Source: Lachnospiraceae bacterium (lineage in GTDB: Bacteria > Bacillota > Clostridia > Lachnospirales > Lachnospiraceae). Taken from it: a DNA stretch of 64,000 nt. Below the pieces are notes generated by a model. That model ran no database searches, was not told where the DNA came from, and was given only the letters and a program-made list of their open reading frames with translations. The position numbers were made by a program, and so were the translations under genes. Positions 17,323-24,218 of the stretch are shown in pieces (the first letter of the stretch is position 1; every line of letters begins with the position of its first letter). Location: positions 1 through 64,000 of the forward strand of contig JAUNIR010000003.1 of assembly GCA_030523345.1 (NCBI GenBank), written 5' to 3'.

Positions 17323-17427
17323 ATGTCGTATCGCAAAGTCGGATACTTGGAGCAGTGCTATTACATCATTAAGTACAAACTGCAGCAGGTGTTTAGAAGG
17401 AGGAAGGACAATGCCAAGAAAACCTAA
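17323..17427 (+). CDS. Very small phage protein (34 residues) before HNH gene
   Basis: Begins MSYRKVGYLEQCYYIIKYK and ends in a Lys/Arg-rich tail (VFRRRKDNAKKT). AAGGAGG lies 5 bases before the start. It overlaps the HNH gene by 17 bases, so the two are coupled. Short Tyr/Lys-rich proteins of this kind are common directly before the HNH gene in related prophages. Function unknown; a cofactor of the HNH enzyme or simply a translational coupler is possible. Confidence 0.65.
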   Translation: MSYRKVGYLEQCYYIIKYKLQQVFRRRKDNAKKT

Positions 17428-17770
17428 GAAGCCTTGTGCTTTCCCAGGCTGTCCTGAACTTACGGACAAAAGGTTCTGCGAGAAGCATCAAAAGCAAGAG
17501 AATGCCAGGTACGAGAAGTATGACAGGGATCCTGCTGTACGCCGTAGGTATGGACGAGTGTGGAAGCGCATCAGAGACAGCTACGTTAAGACACATCCTT
17601 TTTGTGAAGTTTGTTTTGAGAAGGGTGTGATTGTACCAGTTGAAGAGGTGCATCACAAGAAGCCGCTGGCTGAAGGTGGAACACATGACAGAGACAATCT
17701 GATCTCCCTTTGCAAGAGTTGTCACGCAAAGATACATGCTGAGCGTGGTGACAGATGGCACAACAAATAA
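17411..17770 (+). CDS. Phage HNH endonuclease
   Basis: A 119-residue protein. Basic start MPRKPKKPCAFPGCPEL, two Cys pairs (CAFPGC, CEVCF) for a structural zinc, then the HNH core EVHHKKPLAEGGTHDRDNL with LCKSCHAKIHAE. GGAGG precedes ATG 17411; a longer frame upstream is the other phase of the small gene. HNH proteins immediately before the terminase genes assist DNA packaging cleavage in HK97-type phages. Confidence 0.92.
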   Translation: MPRKPKKPCAFPGCPELTDKRFCEKHQKQENARYEKYDRDPAVRRRYGRVWKRIRDSYVKTHPFCEVCFEKGVIVPVEEVHHKKPLAEGGTHDRDNLISLCKSCHAKIHAERGDRWHNK

Positions 17771-17773
17771 TTA

Positions 17774-17979
17774 GTGGAGGTCGTGAAAATCATTTGTAAA
17801 AAATAATTATAAAAAAGAAAAATAGTTTTTCACCGGTGTAAGTCGTGGAGGTAGGGGCGGTAAAAATCTCTAAAAATATTTTTTTACGCCAACGGTGCCG
17901 GGGTCAAACGTGCAAAAATCCGATTTCAAACAGGGTATTAAACCCTTAATCGTTACTAAGTTAGAAAGCAGGTGCAAAT
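17774..17979 (+). other. Non-coding pre-terminase region with two more iteron-like copies; possible packaging site
   Basis: GTGGAGGTCGTG recurs at 17774, and a permuted GTCGTGGAGG lies near 17842. AT-rich tracts, a GC-rich GGTGCCGGGG segment (17895-17904) and no open frame follow, up to the small terminase gene. In HK97-type phages cos lies directly before or within terS, so this is the natural cos candidate. No cohesive-end motif can be proved by eye. Confidence 0.4.
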
Positions 17980-18519
17980 ATGGCGAAAGATGGAACTGCC
18001 AGAGGCGGTGCAAGAGCTGGTGCTGGTCGTAAAGCCAAGGCACTAGCAGACAGAGTGATGGCGGGTGAGGCAGCAAGAGCAATTGAGCTTCCGGATCCAC
18101 CACAATTCGAAGGAGCAGATGTTCCTCCGATAAAAGAATATTTGAAAGCAAAGCAAAAGGCCGGTAAGGACTTATGCGCAGCAGAGGTTTATGAAGAAAC
18201 ATGGAAGTGGCTGAAGGAGCGCGGCTGTGACAGGTTAGTAAACACCCAGCTAGTAGAGCAATATGCTATGAGCGTTTCCAGATGGATCCAGTGCGAGGAA
18301 TGTATTAGTGAGTTTGGTTTCTTGGCCAAGCACCCGACCACAGGTAATGCAATCGCCAGTCCTTATGTTTCTATGAGCCAACAGTATATGAAACAAGTAA
18401 ATCAGATCTGGTACCAGATATTCCAGGTAGTGAAGGAGAATTGCTCGCAGCCATTTTCCGGAAATACTCCACAGGATGATGTTATGGAACGACTTCTGAT
18501 GACAAGGAAAGGAATGTAA
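17980..18519 (+). CDS. terS: Terminase small subunit, P27 family
   Basis: A 179-residue DNA-recognition subunit of the packaging motor. The Gly/Ala/Arg-rich start (GTARGGARAGAGRKAK) is typical of P27-type small terminases. It is followed by a helical region with YEETWKWLKERG and the family-like block YAMSVSRWIQCEECISEFG...SPYVSMSQQYMKQVNQIW. It directly follows the non-coding region likely to hold the packaging site. The large subunit is separated by about 5.7 kb of SAM-related and accessory genes, a common but notable insertion. Confidence 0.88.
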   Translation: MAKDGTARGGARAGAGRKAKALADRVMAGEAARAIELPDPPQFEGADVPPIKEYLKAKQKAGKDLCAAEVYEETWKWLKERGCDRLVNTQLVEQYAMSVSRWIQCEECISEFGFLAKHPTTGNAIASPYVSMSQQYMKQVNQIWYQIFQVVKENCSQPFSGNTPQDDVMERLLMTRKGM

Positions 18520-18521
18520 GC

Positions 18522-19304
18522 ATGATTGAAAAAGTAAATCCATGTCACCCTGATAAGGTGGCAGACAGAATTGCAGGAGCCATCGTGGACTTGGCTTATG
18601 CTGCAGAAGAGAATCCAAAGATTGCAGTTGAGGTTTTGATTGGACATGGAACTTGCCATGCAATTATTGAAACAAGCGCTGCTCTGGATGAGCTTGATAT
18701 TACTGATGCGATTTTTAGAATTGCCGGTGATGTTGAAGTTGATATTGTAATTGTTCCACAGGATAAGCATTTATCAGATAATCAGGCAGCAGGCTTTAAG
18801 TGTGGTGATAATGGTATCTTTAAGGGCATGCCTCTTACAGAGGAACAGAAAGCTCTCTCAAAGATTGCTCGTGAAATCTACACTTTATATCCAACCGATG
18901 GAAAGTACATTCTTGATGAGGCGAGACTGATCATCTGCCAGAGCAATGCAAAAAGTGTAGTTTTGAAAGAAAAGTACACTAATGCTGAAATCAATCCATT
19001 AGGTGATTGGACAGGTGGCCCGGATGTAGATACCGGTGCAACAAACAGAAAGCTTGGATCCGATATGGCTGATTCAGTTACAGGTGGTGGCCTTCATGGA
19101 AAAGACCTTAGTAAGGCAGATGTAAGTGTAAATATTCACGCATTCTTAAAAGCACAGAAAACTGGAAAACCAGTTACACTTTGCTGCGCGATTGGAGACG
19201 ACACTATTGATGGCGTGCCTTATGCGGATGTCGTAGCTGAAGCAAGAGAGTTCATTCATTCAGTAGGCGGATTTGAGAAGTTCGCTGAGTGGGGCTTATT
19301 CTGA
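18522..19304 (+). CDS. metK: Phage S-adenosylmethionine synthetase (short form)
   Basis: A 260-residue protein versus about 390 in bacterial MetK. Retained: HPDKVADRIAGAIVD (methionine/ATP site), VEVLIGHGTCHAI, a NPLGDWTGGPDVDTGATNRKL block equivalent to the phosphate-binding loop, and GGGLHGKDLSKADVS (K-D near the active site). It lacks most of the third repeat, as in other phage forms. It starts 2 bases after terS and overlaps the radical SAM gene. Together with the methyltransferase and radical SAM enzyme it would raise the local SAM supply in infected cells. Activity is inferred. Confidence 0.85.
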   Translation: MIEKVNPCHPDKVADRIAGAIVDLAYAAEENPKIAVEVLIGHGTCHAIIETSAALDELDITDAIFRIAGDVEVDIVIVPQDKHLSDNQAAGFKCGDNGIFKGMPLTEEQKALSKIAREIYTLYPTDGKYILDEARLIICQSNAKSVVLKEKYTNAEINPLGDWTGGPDVDTGATNRKLGSDMADSVTGGGLHGKDLSKADVSVNIHAFLKAQKTGKPVTLCCAIGDDTIDGVPYADVVAEAREFIHSVGGFEKFAEWGLF

Positions 19305-20389
19305 GAATAGCAGTTATTGATGCAGACCTTGTTGGGAGAAAACGCCACCGGTTTCCTAACCTGGCGTGCATGAAGATTTCAGGATTTCACAAGGCTGCTG
19401 GTGATGATGTGATATTGAAACTTGATTATGAAGGGTTAGATGAATTCGATAAAATTTATCTTTCTAAGGTGTTTAGTGATACGCCAGTTCCAGAGGATGT
19501 GCTTATAAGAAATAATGTAAGCTACGGTGGGACTGGCTTTTATTATGACAAAGCGCCAAAGCTCCCTGATGAAGTAGAACATCACATGCCGGATTATCAT
19601 TTATACGATGATTGGGTAAACGATAGACTTGCAGCAGGCGATAAGCGTGTCGAGTATAAATATTATTTGGATTATTCCATTGGATTTCTTACCAGAGGAT
19701 GTTTCAGAGGGTGCCAGTTTTGTGTGAATAAAAATTACAAGAAGGTAAGCTGCCATAGCCCACTTTCAGAATTTTATGATCCAAGTCGGAAAAAGATATG
19801 TATGCTCGATGATAATTTTTTAGGCTGCCCTTCTTGGAAGGAAATGCTGCAGGAAGTACAAGCTACTGGAAAACCATATCAATTTAAGCAGGGCCTTGAT
19901 GAAAGGATCTTGACGGATGAGAAATGCGAGCTGTTGTTTTCTGGAAAATACGACGGAGATTATATTTTTGCTTTTGATAATATTGCGGATGCAGAGCTGA
20001 TTGAAAGAAAGATAAAGCTGGCCAGGAATTATACCGATGCAGTAATGAAGTTTTATTGTTTCACTGGTTTTGATAGAAACGATAGGTGGGACGATGATTT
20101 CTGGAAGCAAGATATTTTTGATTTGCTTATCAGGATTGAGATTTTAATGAGAAATAGGTGCATGCCTTATGTGATGCGATTCAATCGATATGAGGAAAGT
20201 CCATACAGGGGAATGTACATTACAATTGCAAGGTGGTGTAATCAACCATCATTTTATAAAAAGAAGAGCCTTCGAGAATTTGGTTTATTAAATGCAGAAG
20301 GCAGTGCCTGTAGAAGGTATCTAAGCGACTTTGAGGAGAAGTTCCCAGAGGTCGCTTATTTTTATGATTTGAAATTTGAAAAGGAGTAG
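19289..20389 (+). CDS. Phage radical SAM enzyme
   Basis: A 366-residue protein counted from GTG 19289. Radical SAM cluster GCFRGCQFC gives CxxxCxxC at about residues 138, 142 and 145. A preceding B12-binding-like or unrelated N-terminal domain (RIAVIDADLVG, FPNLACMKISGFHK) and a TIM-barrel-like remainder (LDDNFLGCPSWKEML, QFKQGLDERIL) follow. The start is unclear: the natural N-terminus LRIAVID would need CTG 19301, where a coupled ATGA overlap would be expected; GTG 19289 is the nearest standard start. It overlaps metK by 16 bases. Substrate unknown; nucleotide or DNA modification is possible given the neighbours. Confidence 0.85.
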   Translation: MGLILRIAVIDADLVGRKRHRFPNLACMKISGFHKAAGDDVILKLDYEGLDEFDKIYLSKVFSDTPVPEDVLIRNNVSYGGTGFYYDKAPKLPDEVEHHMPDYHLYDDWVNDRLAAGDKRVEYKYYLDYSIGFLTRGCFRGCQFCVNKNYKKVSCHSPLSEFYDPSRKKICMLDDNFLGCPSWKEMLQEVQATGKPYQFKQGLDERILTDEKCELLFSGKYDGDYIFAFDNIADAELIERKIKLARNYTDAVMKFYCFTGFDRNDRWDDDFWKQDIFDLLIRIEILMRNRCMPYVMRFNRYEESPYRGMYITIARWCNQPSFYKKKSLREFGLLNAEGSACRRYLSDFEEKFPEVAYFYDLKFEKE

Positions 20390-20395
20390 TGAGAC

Positions 20396-21655
20396 ATGGG
20401 AAAGACAACAACCAAAATGGAACTGGTCGCAGTATCCAAGCTAGTACCATATGTAAATAATGCCCGAACTCATAATGAGGAACAGATCACAAAACTTAGA
20501 TCTTCCCTTCGTGAGTTCGGGTTTATTAATCCTGTCATTATTGATAAGGATTACGGAGTAATTGCAGGGCACGGAAGACTTATGGCTGCAAAGGCAGAGG
20601 GAATTGAGGAAGTTCCATGTGTATTTGTGGACTATCTTACCGAAGCTCAGAAGAAAGCATACATCTTGGCAGATAACCGAATGGCAATGGATGCCGGCTG
20701 GGATGAGGAATTGTTAAGACTTGAAATTGAAGCATTGCAGGCAGAAGCATTTGATATTGGACTTACTGGTTTTGATGACCAGGAAATTTCAGACTTATTT
20801 GCTTCGGATGATGATACTGGTGCAGAGGATGATGATTTTGATTTATCAGCAGCATTGGAGCAGGCAGCGTTCGTTGAGCGTGGTGATATCTGGACAGTTG
20901 GGCGTCACAGACTTATGTGTGGTGATGCCACCAGCGCAGATGATGTAGCTGCACTTATGGATGGAAAGAAGGCAAACCTCATTATTACAGATCCACCTTA
21001 CAATGTGGCTTTTGAGAGTTCCGATGGTCTTTCTATTAAGAATGACAAGATGGCCGGTGATAAGTTTTACGAGTTCCTTCTTGCAGCATTTAAGAATATG
21101 GCAGACAACCTGGAAAAGGGTGGAGCTGCTTATGTATTCCATGCTGATACAGAAGGTCTTAATTTTAGAAAAGCATTTATTGATGCAGGGTTCCATTTAT
21201 CCGGATGCTGCATTTGGGTTAAGAACTCACTTGTTCTTGGTAGAAGCGATTACCAGTGGCAGCACGAACCAGTGCTTTATGGTTTCCTTCAGAACGGTAA
21301 ACACTTCTGGAGTTCAAAAGCTGGAAGAAGCCAGACAACCATCTGGAACTTCGATAAGCCTAAGAAGAATAAGAACCATCCAACATCAAAGCCACTTGAT
21401 CTGCTTGCATATCCGATTGGAAATTCCAGTCAAGAAAATGCAATCGTTATTGATACCTTTGGAGGATCAGGTTCCACACTTATGACTTGTGAGCAGACGA
21501 ACCGCATCTGCCACACTATGGAGCTTGATGAGAAGTATGCATCGGTTATCTTAAGACGCTATGTGGAAGATACCGGTGATACTGAAAATGTGTATGTCAT
21601 TCGAAATGGTGAGAAGCTTATGTACTCCGATTTGGTGAAAGAACTTGAGGTGTAA
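20396..21655 (+). CDS. ParB-domain DNA methyltransferase (fused)
   Basis: A 419-residue fusion. Residues about 1-110 are a ParB/sulfiredoxin-type nuclease domain (KLVPYVNNARTHNEEQI, GVIAGHGRLMAAK). From about 170 it is a DNA-modification methylase with catalytic DPPY at 199-202 (then NVAF) and SAM-binding FGGSGS at 355-360. The order DPPY then FxGxG fits the N6-adenine/N4-cytosine beta class. It starts 6 bases after the radical SAM gene. It probably protects phage DNA from host restriction, relevant to the type I system beside it, or marks DNA for packaging. The SAM synthetase nearby supplies its cofactor. Confidence 0.92.
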   Translation: MGKTTTKMELVAVSKLVPYVNNARTHNEEQITKLRSSLREFGFINPVIIDKDYGVIAGHGRLMAAKAEGIEEVPCVFVDYLTEAQKKAYILADNRMAMDAGWDEELLRLEIEALQAEAFDIGLTGFDDQEISDLFASDDDTGAEDDDFDLSAALEQAAFVERGDIWTVGRHRLMCGDATSADDVAALMDGKKANLIITDPPYNVAFESSDGLSIKNDKMAGDKFYEFLLAAFKNMADNLEKGGAAYVFHADTEGLNFRKAFIDAGFHLSGCCIWVKNSLVLGRSDYQWQHEPVLYGFLQNGKHFWSSKAGRSQTTIWNFDKPKKNKNHPTSKPLDLLAYPIGNSSQENAIVIDTFGGSGSTLMTCEQTNRICHTMELDEKYASVILRRYVEDTGDTENVYVIRNGEKLMYSDLVKELEV

Positions 21656-21760
21656 ATTACACAAGTAAATGCGGAGCTTTTTGGTACATATACACTCGAT
21701 AAAAGACTGGATATATGTGCGGTTTAGAGTGATATATGTACTACACCAAATTGAAGGAGG
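21653..21760 (+). repeat. Recurring intergenic element, copy 1
   Basis: Begins TAAATTACACAAG in the stop codon of the methyltransferase and ends at the next ribosome site. Core: GGATATATGTGCGGTTTAGA then GTGATATATGTAC, in which GATATATGT repeats at a 21-base period. GTACATATACACTC upstream is inverted against GAGTGATATATGTAC. Similar elements precede 22989, 23613 and 44030. Promoter, operator or structured RNA are possible. Confidence 0.5.
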
Positions 21761-21769
21761 TACATTACC

Positions 21770-22477
21770 ATGATTGTTTATTACGACGTAACGGGCGCAG
21801 CCAGAAAGAACCTGGTTGCAGCGATTGAAAGATTAACAGGAGAAAAAGCAAAGTACCTTGGAGTTCCAAGCTGCGCATACAAAATTGGAAATTACGAGGT
21901 TTCAAAGGATGGAAGCCTTAGCTGGCCGGACCTTGATGATGCCGATCCAGAGTTACTTAGCAAGCGCGAGCTTTTGATTGAGCGCCTTTGTGAGGAAGGA
22001 TTCGAGGGTTACTTCCCAGGATACGAAGAAGACCAGAATGAGGCCAACACGGGCGCGACAGAGGCCGAAGAAAGCCTCGGACTTAGCGTAACAATACCAT
22101 TTGAAGACATGGCGCTTGGGAATCTTGGAAACCTGCTGGAATCAAAAGGCGAACTTATAAAAAGAGCCCTTGGAATTAACGACATCAGGATTGAAGTAAA
22201 CGAGGACAGCGTAACATTTCCTTGGTTTGAAGAAGCAAATCCGGAAGACATGATGGCCTACACAAAGTTCATTGCAGCCCTTTGCAAAATGTCAAAAGAG
22301 CAGAAGCGAATCTCAGCAAAGCAGAAGGAAATTGTGAATGAGAAATACGAGTTCAGATGCTTCCTTCTTAGACTAGGGTTCATCGGTGATGACTCGAAGC
22401 CAGAAAGAAAGATTCTGATGAGAAACCTTTCTGGTTCCGCAGCTTTTAAGAACGGAAGCAAAGGAGGCGAGGAATAA
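21770..22477 (+). CDS. Virulence-related protein family (phage/ICE accessory)
   Basis: A 235-residue protein with the start MIVYYDVTGAARKNLVAAIE and the YLGVPSCAYKIGNYEVSKDG block found in proteins annotated as virulence-related in Clostridia phages and conjugative elements. A second domain begins SLGLSVTIPFEDM with a TFPWF segment and a Lys-rich helix. The C-terminus (FKNGSKGGEE) carries the ribosome site of the next gene (stop and start share one base). No enzymatic motif was recognised; function unknown. It is the first of six small accessory genes between methyltransferase and large terminase. Confidence 0.75.
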   Translation: MIVYYDVTGAARKNLVAAIERLTGEKAKYLGVPSCAYKIGNYEVSKDGSLSWPDLDDADPELLSKRELLIERLCEEGFEGYFPGYEEDQNEANTGATEAEESLGLSVTIPFEDMALGNLGNLLESKGELIKRALGINDIRIEVNEDSVTFPWFEEANPEDMMAYTKFIAALCKMSKEQKRISAKQKEIVNEKYEFRCFLLRLGFIGDDSKPERKILMRNLSGSAAFKNGSKGGEE

Positions 22478-22707
22478 TGAGAATACCAACCAGAGAGATA
22501 ATCGAAAGACTCAGAAGTGAATACCCTGCAGGTTGCAGGGTGGAGCTTCTTTCTATGGATGATCCACAAGCACCACCAGTTGGTACATTGGGAACGGTAA
22601 TCGGTGTTGATGATGTTGGAAGTATTATGGTTTCTTGGGATAACGGTAGCGGACTGAATGTTGTTTACGGTGAGGATTGCTGCAGAAAGGTGGAGAACAA
22701 TGGATAA
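22477..22707 (+). CDS. DUF4314 family protein
   Basis: A 76-residue protein: YPAGCRVELLSMDDPQAPP, then GTLGTVIGVDDVGSIMVSWDNGSGLN is the DUF4314 signature, a small beta-barrel (SH3-like) fold. It overlaps both neighbours (1 base and 8 bases). Widespread next to DUF5049 in phages and integrative elements. Function unknown; nucleic acid or partner binding is plausible. Confidence 0.9.
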   Translation: MRIPTREIIERLRSEYPAGCRVELLSMDDPQAPPVGTLGTVIGVDDVGSIMVSWDNGSGLNVVYGEDCCRKVENNG

Positions 22708-22876
22708 GACAATAAAAGAACAGATTTTGAAGGTAAGGGATACAGCCCTTTGCAATATGTTTGACCTTGGTATGGTAAAGGCAATCGCAGCGGAGCTTGA
22801 TTGCCCGGAGCTGGTAACATTTATCGATATCAACACCGATGATTATGTTCATTTTATCCTTCACGGGGACGAATAA
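22700..22876 (+). CDS. DUF5049 family protein
   Basis: A 58-residue protein: start MDKTIKEQILKVRDTALCNM, then a MVKAIAAELDCPELV helix and a TDDYVHFILHGDE end. ATG 22700 overlaps the DUF4314 stop by 8 bases and has GTGGAG ahead of it. DUF4314 and DUF5049 occur as a pair in many Clostridia phages. Function unknown. The stop codon forms the beginning of the next recurring intergenic element. Confidence 0.85.
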   Translation: MDKTIKEQILKVRDTALCNMFDLGMVKAIAAELDCPELVTFIDINTDDYVHFILHGDE

Positions 22877-22975
22877 ACTACACAATATGATGCACAGATC
22901 TTTGTCACATTTATGCTGATAATTAACTGGATATATGTGTGGTTTAGAGCGAATATGTACCTACCAAAAGAAAAG
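22874..22975 (+). repeat. Recurring intergenic element, copy 2
   Basis: TAAACTACACAAT at the DUF5049 stop, then about 56 bases later GGATATATGTGTGGTTTAGA, then GCGAATATGTAC and the ribosome site. Same spacing as copy 1. Confidence 0.5.
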
Positions 22976-22988
22976 GAGGCACATTGCC

Positions 22989-23432
22989 ATGAAAGAAATG
23001 TTAGCAATTTACAACAGAGAACAGGAGCTTTTAGCAAGATACAGAAAAGCAAAGGAGAACGGAGATGAAGCGGGAATGCAGGATGCCAGAGATAAGCATA
23101 ATGCAGTGGAAGCGCATCTTGAAGCGCAGGGTAAAGAATTCTGCTGGGCATACAGACTTTTTGAAGAGCAGCAGGAAAGAGGAAACGCCTACATCGACCT
23201 GCACGATACCATGCAGGATGCATTGATCCCGGTTTACATTGATACACTTAGGAAGCATGGATTTAAGAATTTTACATTTTCAAGCACCTGGTCAAGCGCA
23301 GTTGAAACAGCCTGGATTTTCACTCAGTGCGGATGCAGTTTGAAGGGGTTGATTGAAATTAACAGCCAGTACAAAAACTTCATGGGAGATGGTTACGAGA
23401 AAGCGCACGGTTACCTTTTTAGCATCGACTAA
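22989..23432 (+). CDS. Accessory protein, unknown function
   Basis: A 147-residue, soluble, largely helical protein. It starts MKEMLAIYNREQELLARYRKAK with a Lys/Glu-rich helical region, followed by AYIDLHDTMQDALIPVYIDTLRKHGF and a conserved-looking FTFSSTWSSAVETAWIF...GLIEINSQ block. AAGGAGG lies upstream of ATG 22989. It is preceded by copy 2 of the recurring element and followed by a terminator, so it is probably its own transcription unit. Similar proteins accompany DUF4314/DUF5049 in integrative elements. No known motif. Confidence 0.7.
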   Translation: MKEMLAIYNREQELLARYRKAKENGDEAGMQDARDKHNAVEAHLEAQGKEFCWAYRLFEEQQERGNAYIDLHDTMQDALIPVYIDTLRKHGFKNFTFSSTWSSAVETAWIFTQCGCSLKGLIEINSQYKNFMGDGYEKAHGYLFSID

Positions 23433-23444
23433 AGCAAAGCCAGG

Positions 23445-23468
23445 AAGCCCTGAAGCGGGGCTTTTTGG
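23445..23468 (+). terminator. Rho-independent terminator after the 22989 gene
   Basis: AAGCCC (23445-23450) pairs with GGGCTT (23458-23463), ending in a short T-run. Confidence 0.7.
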
Positions 23469-23474
23469 TCGTTG

Positions 23475-23590
23475 TAAACTACACAATAAATACCGCCTTT
23501 TTACTACATATATTTGTGTAGTATATGCCTCAGAATTAAGTGGATATATATCTCATTTAGAGCGAATATGTACATACCGAAAGGGAAAAC
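23475..23590 (+). repeat. Recurring intergenic element, copy 3
   Basis: TAAACTACACAATA, then 67 bases to GGATATATATCTCATTTAGA, then GCGAATATGTACATACC before the next gene. It is more diverged and about 11 bases longer than copies 1 and 2. Confidence 0.45.
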
Positions 23591-23612
23591 AAGCAAAGCG
23601 GAGGATACGAAA

Positions 23613-23873
23613 ATGAGATTTATTGATAAGACAGGCTGCACAAGCGCATTTGAAAAGGGAGCAGACAAGGAAATCGAAAGCCTCGGAAAACTTACAAAGA
23701 AGGCTTGCAAGATCGCAAAAGAAAACAAGCTCGGAGTTCTTAAGACAAGACAGGGAGCTTACAGAATCATCAAAGAAAGCGGACTTGGAGCTTACGAGGA
23801 TTTCCTTACAGACCTTGCAGAAGTTGACGAATTTTTCAAGAACCTGGATGCACACAAGGCAACAAAGTACTAA
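23613..23873 (+). CDS. Small accessory protein, unknown function
   Basis: An 86-residue, Lys/Glu-rich, probably all-helical soluble protein (MRFIDKTGCTSAFEKG start, GAYRIIKESGLGAYEDFL centre). GGAGG lies upstream. It is preceded by copy 3 of the recurring element and closely followed by the 23891 gene. No family or motif recognised. Confidence 0.6.
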   Translation: MRFIDKTGCTSAFEKGADKEIESLGKLTKKACKIAKENKLGVLKTRQGAYRIIKESGLGAYEDFLTDLAEVDEFFKNLDAHKATKY

Positions 23874-23890
23874 GAAAGGCGGGAAGCAAA

Positions 23891-24142
23891 ATGAAAAATG
23901 GATGGCATGAAGGAACAATTGGAATTCCAAAGGACGGACACAACAGAGTCGCACATTATTGGGTTAAGAGCTACGCAAGGAAAAGCCAGTACGGAATTGA
24001 AGGCGGTAAGATTTCAAAGCTTTTGATTAGAATCGGCGGTGAGACGGTTGCTGATTACGACAGAGGCTGGAACATTGAGCCAGATGAAAACGACGAGATG
24101 GTGCAGATAGCAATTGCGATTTTGATGAAAGAATACAACTAA
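23891..24142 (+). CDS. Small accessory protein, unknown function
   Basis: An 83-residue protein with alternating strands and one C-terminal helix. The central YGIEGGKISKLLIRIGGETVAD and the W-N-I-E-P-D stretch look like a small alpha-beta domain conserved in phage and integrative elements. AAAGGCGGG upstream serves as ribosome site. It is the last accessory gene before the large terminase; a small inverted GGCCGG-GAGA-CCGGCC hairpin follows at about 24160-24176. Function unknown. Confidence 0.6.
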   Translation: MKNGWHEGTIGIPKDGHNRVAHYWVKSYARKSQYGIEGGKISKLLIRIGGETVADYDRGWNIEPDENDEMVQIAIAILMKEYN

Positions 24143-24218
24143 AGTACCCAGAGGAATGGGGCCGGGAGACCGGCCTTGTTCTTGTAGGTATTTTACTTAC
24201 AGAAAGAGGTGATGCAAA

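Noticed and set aside
14803..17850. Possible CRISPR array from the GTGGAGGTCGTG repeats
   Set aside because: Unequal spacing, one inverted copy, copies far apart, no cas genes.
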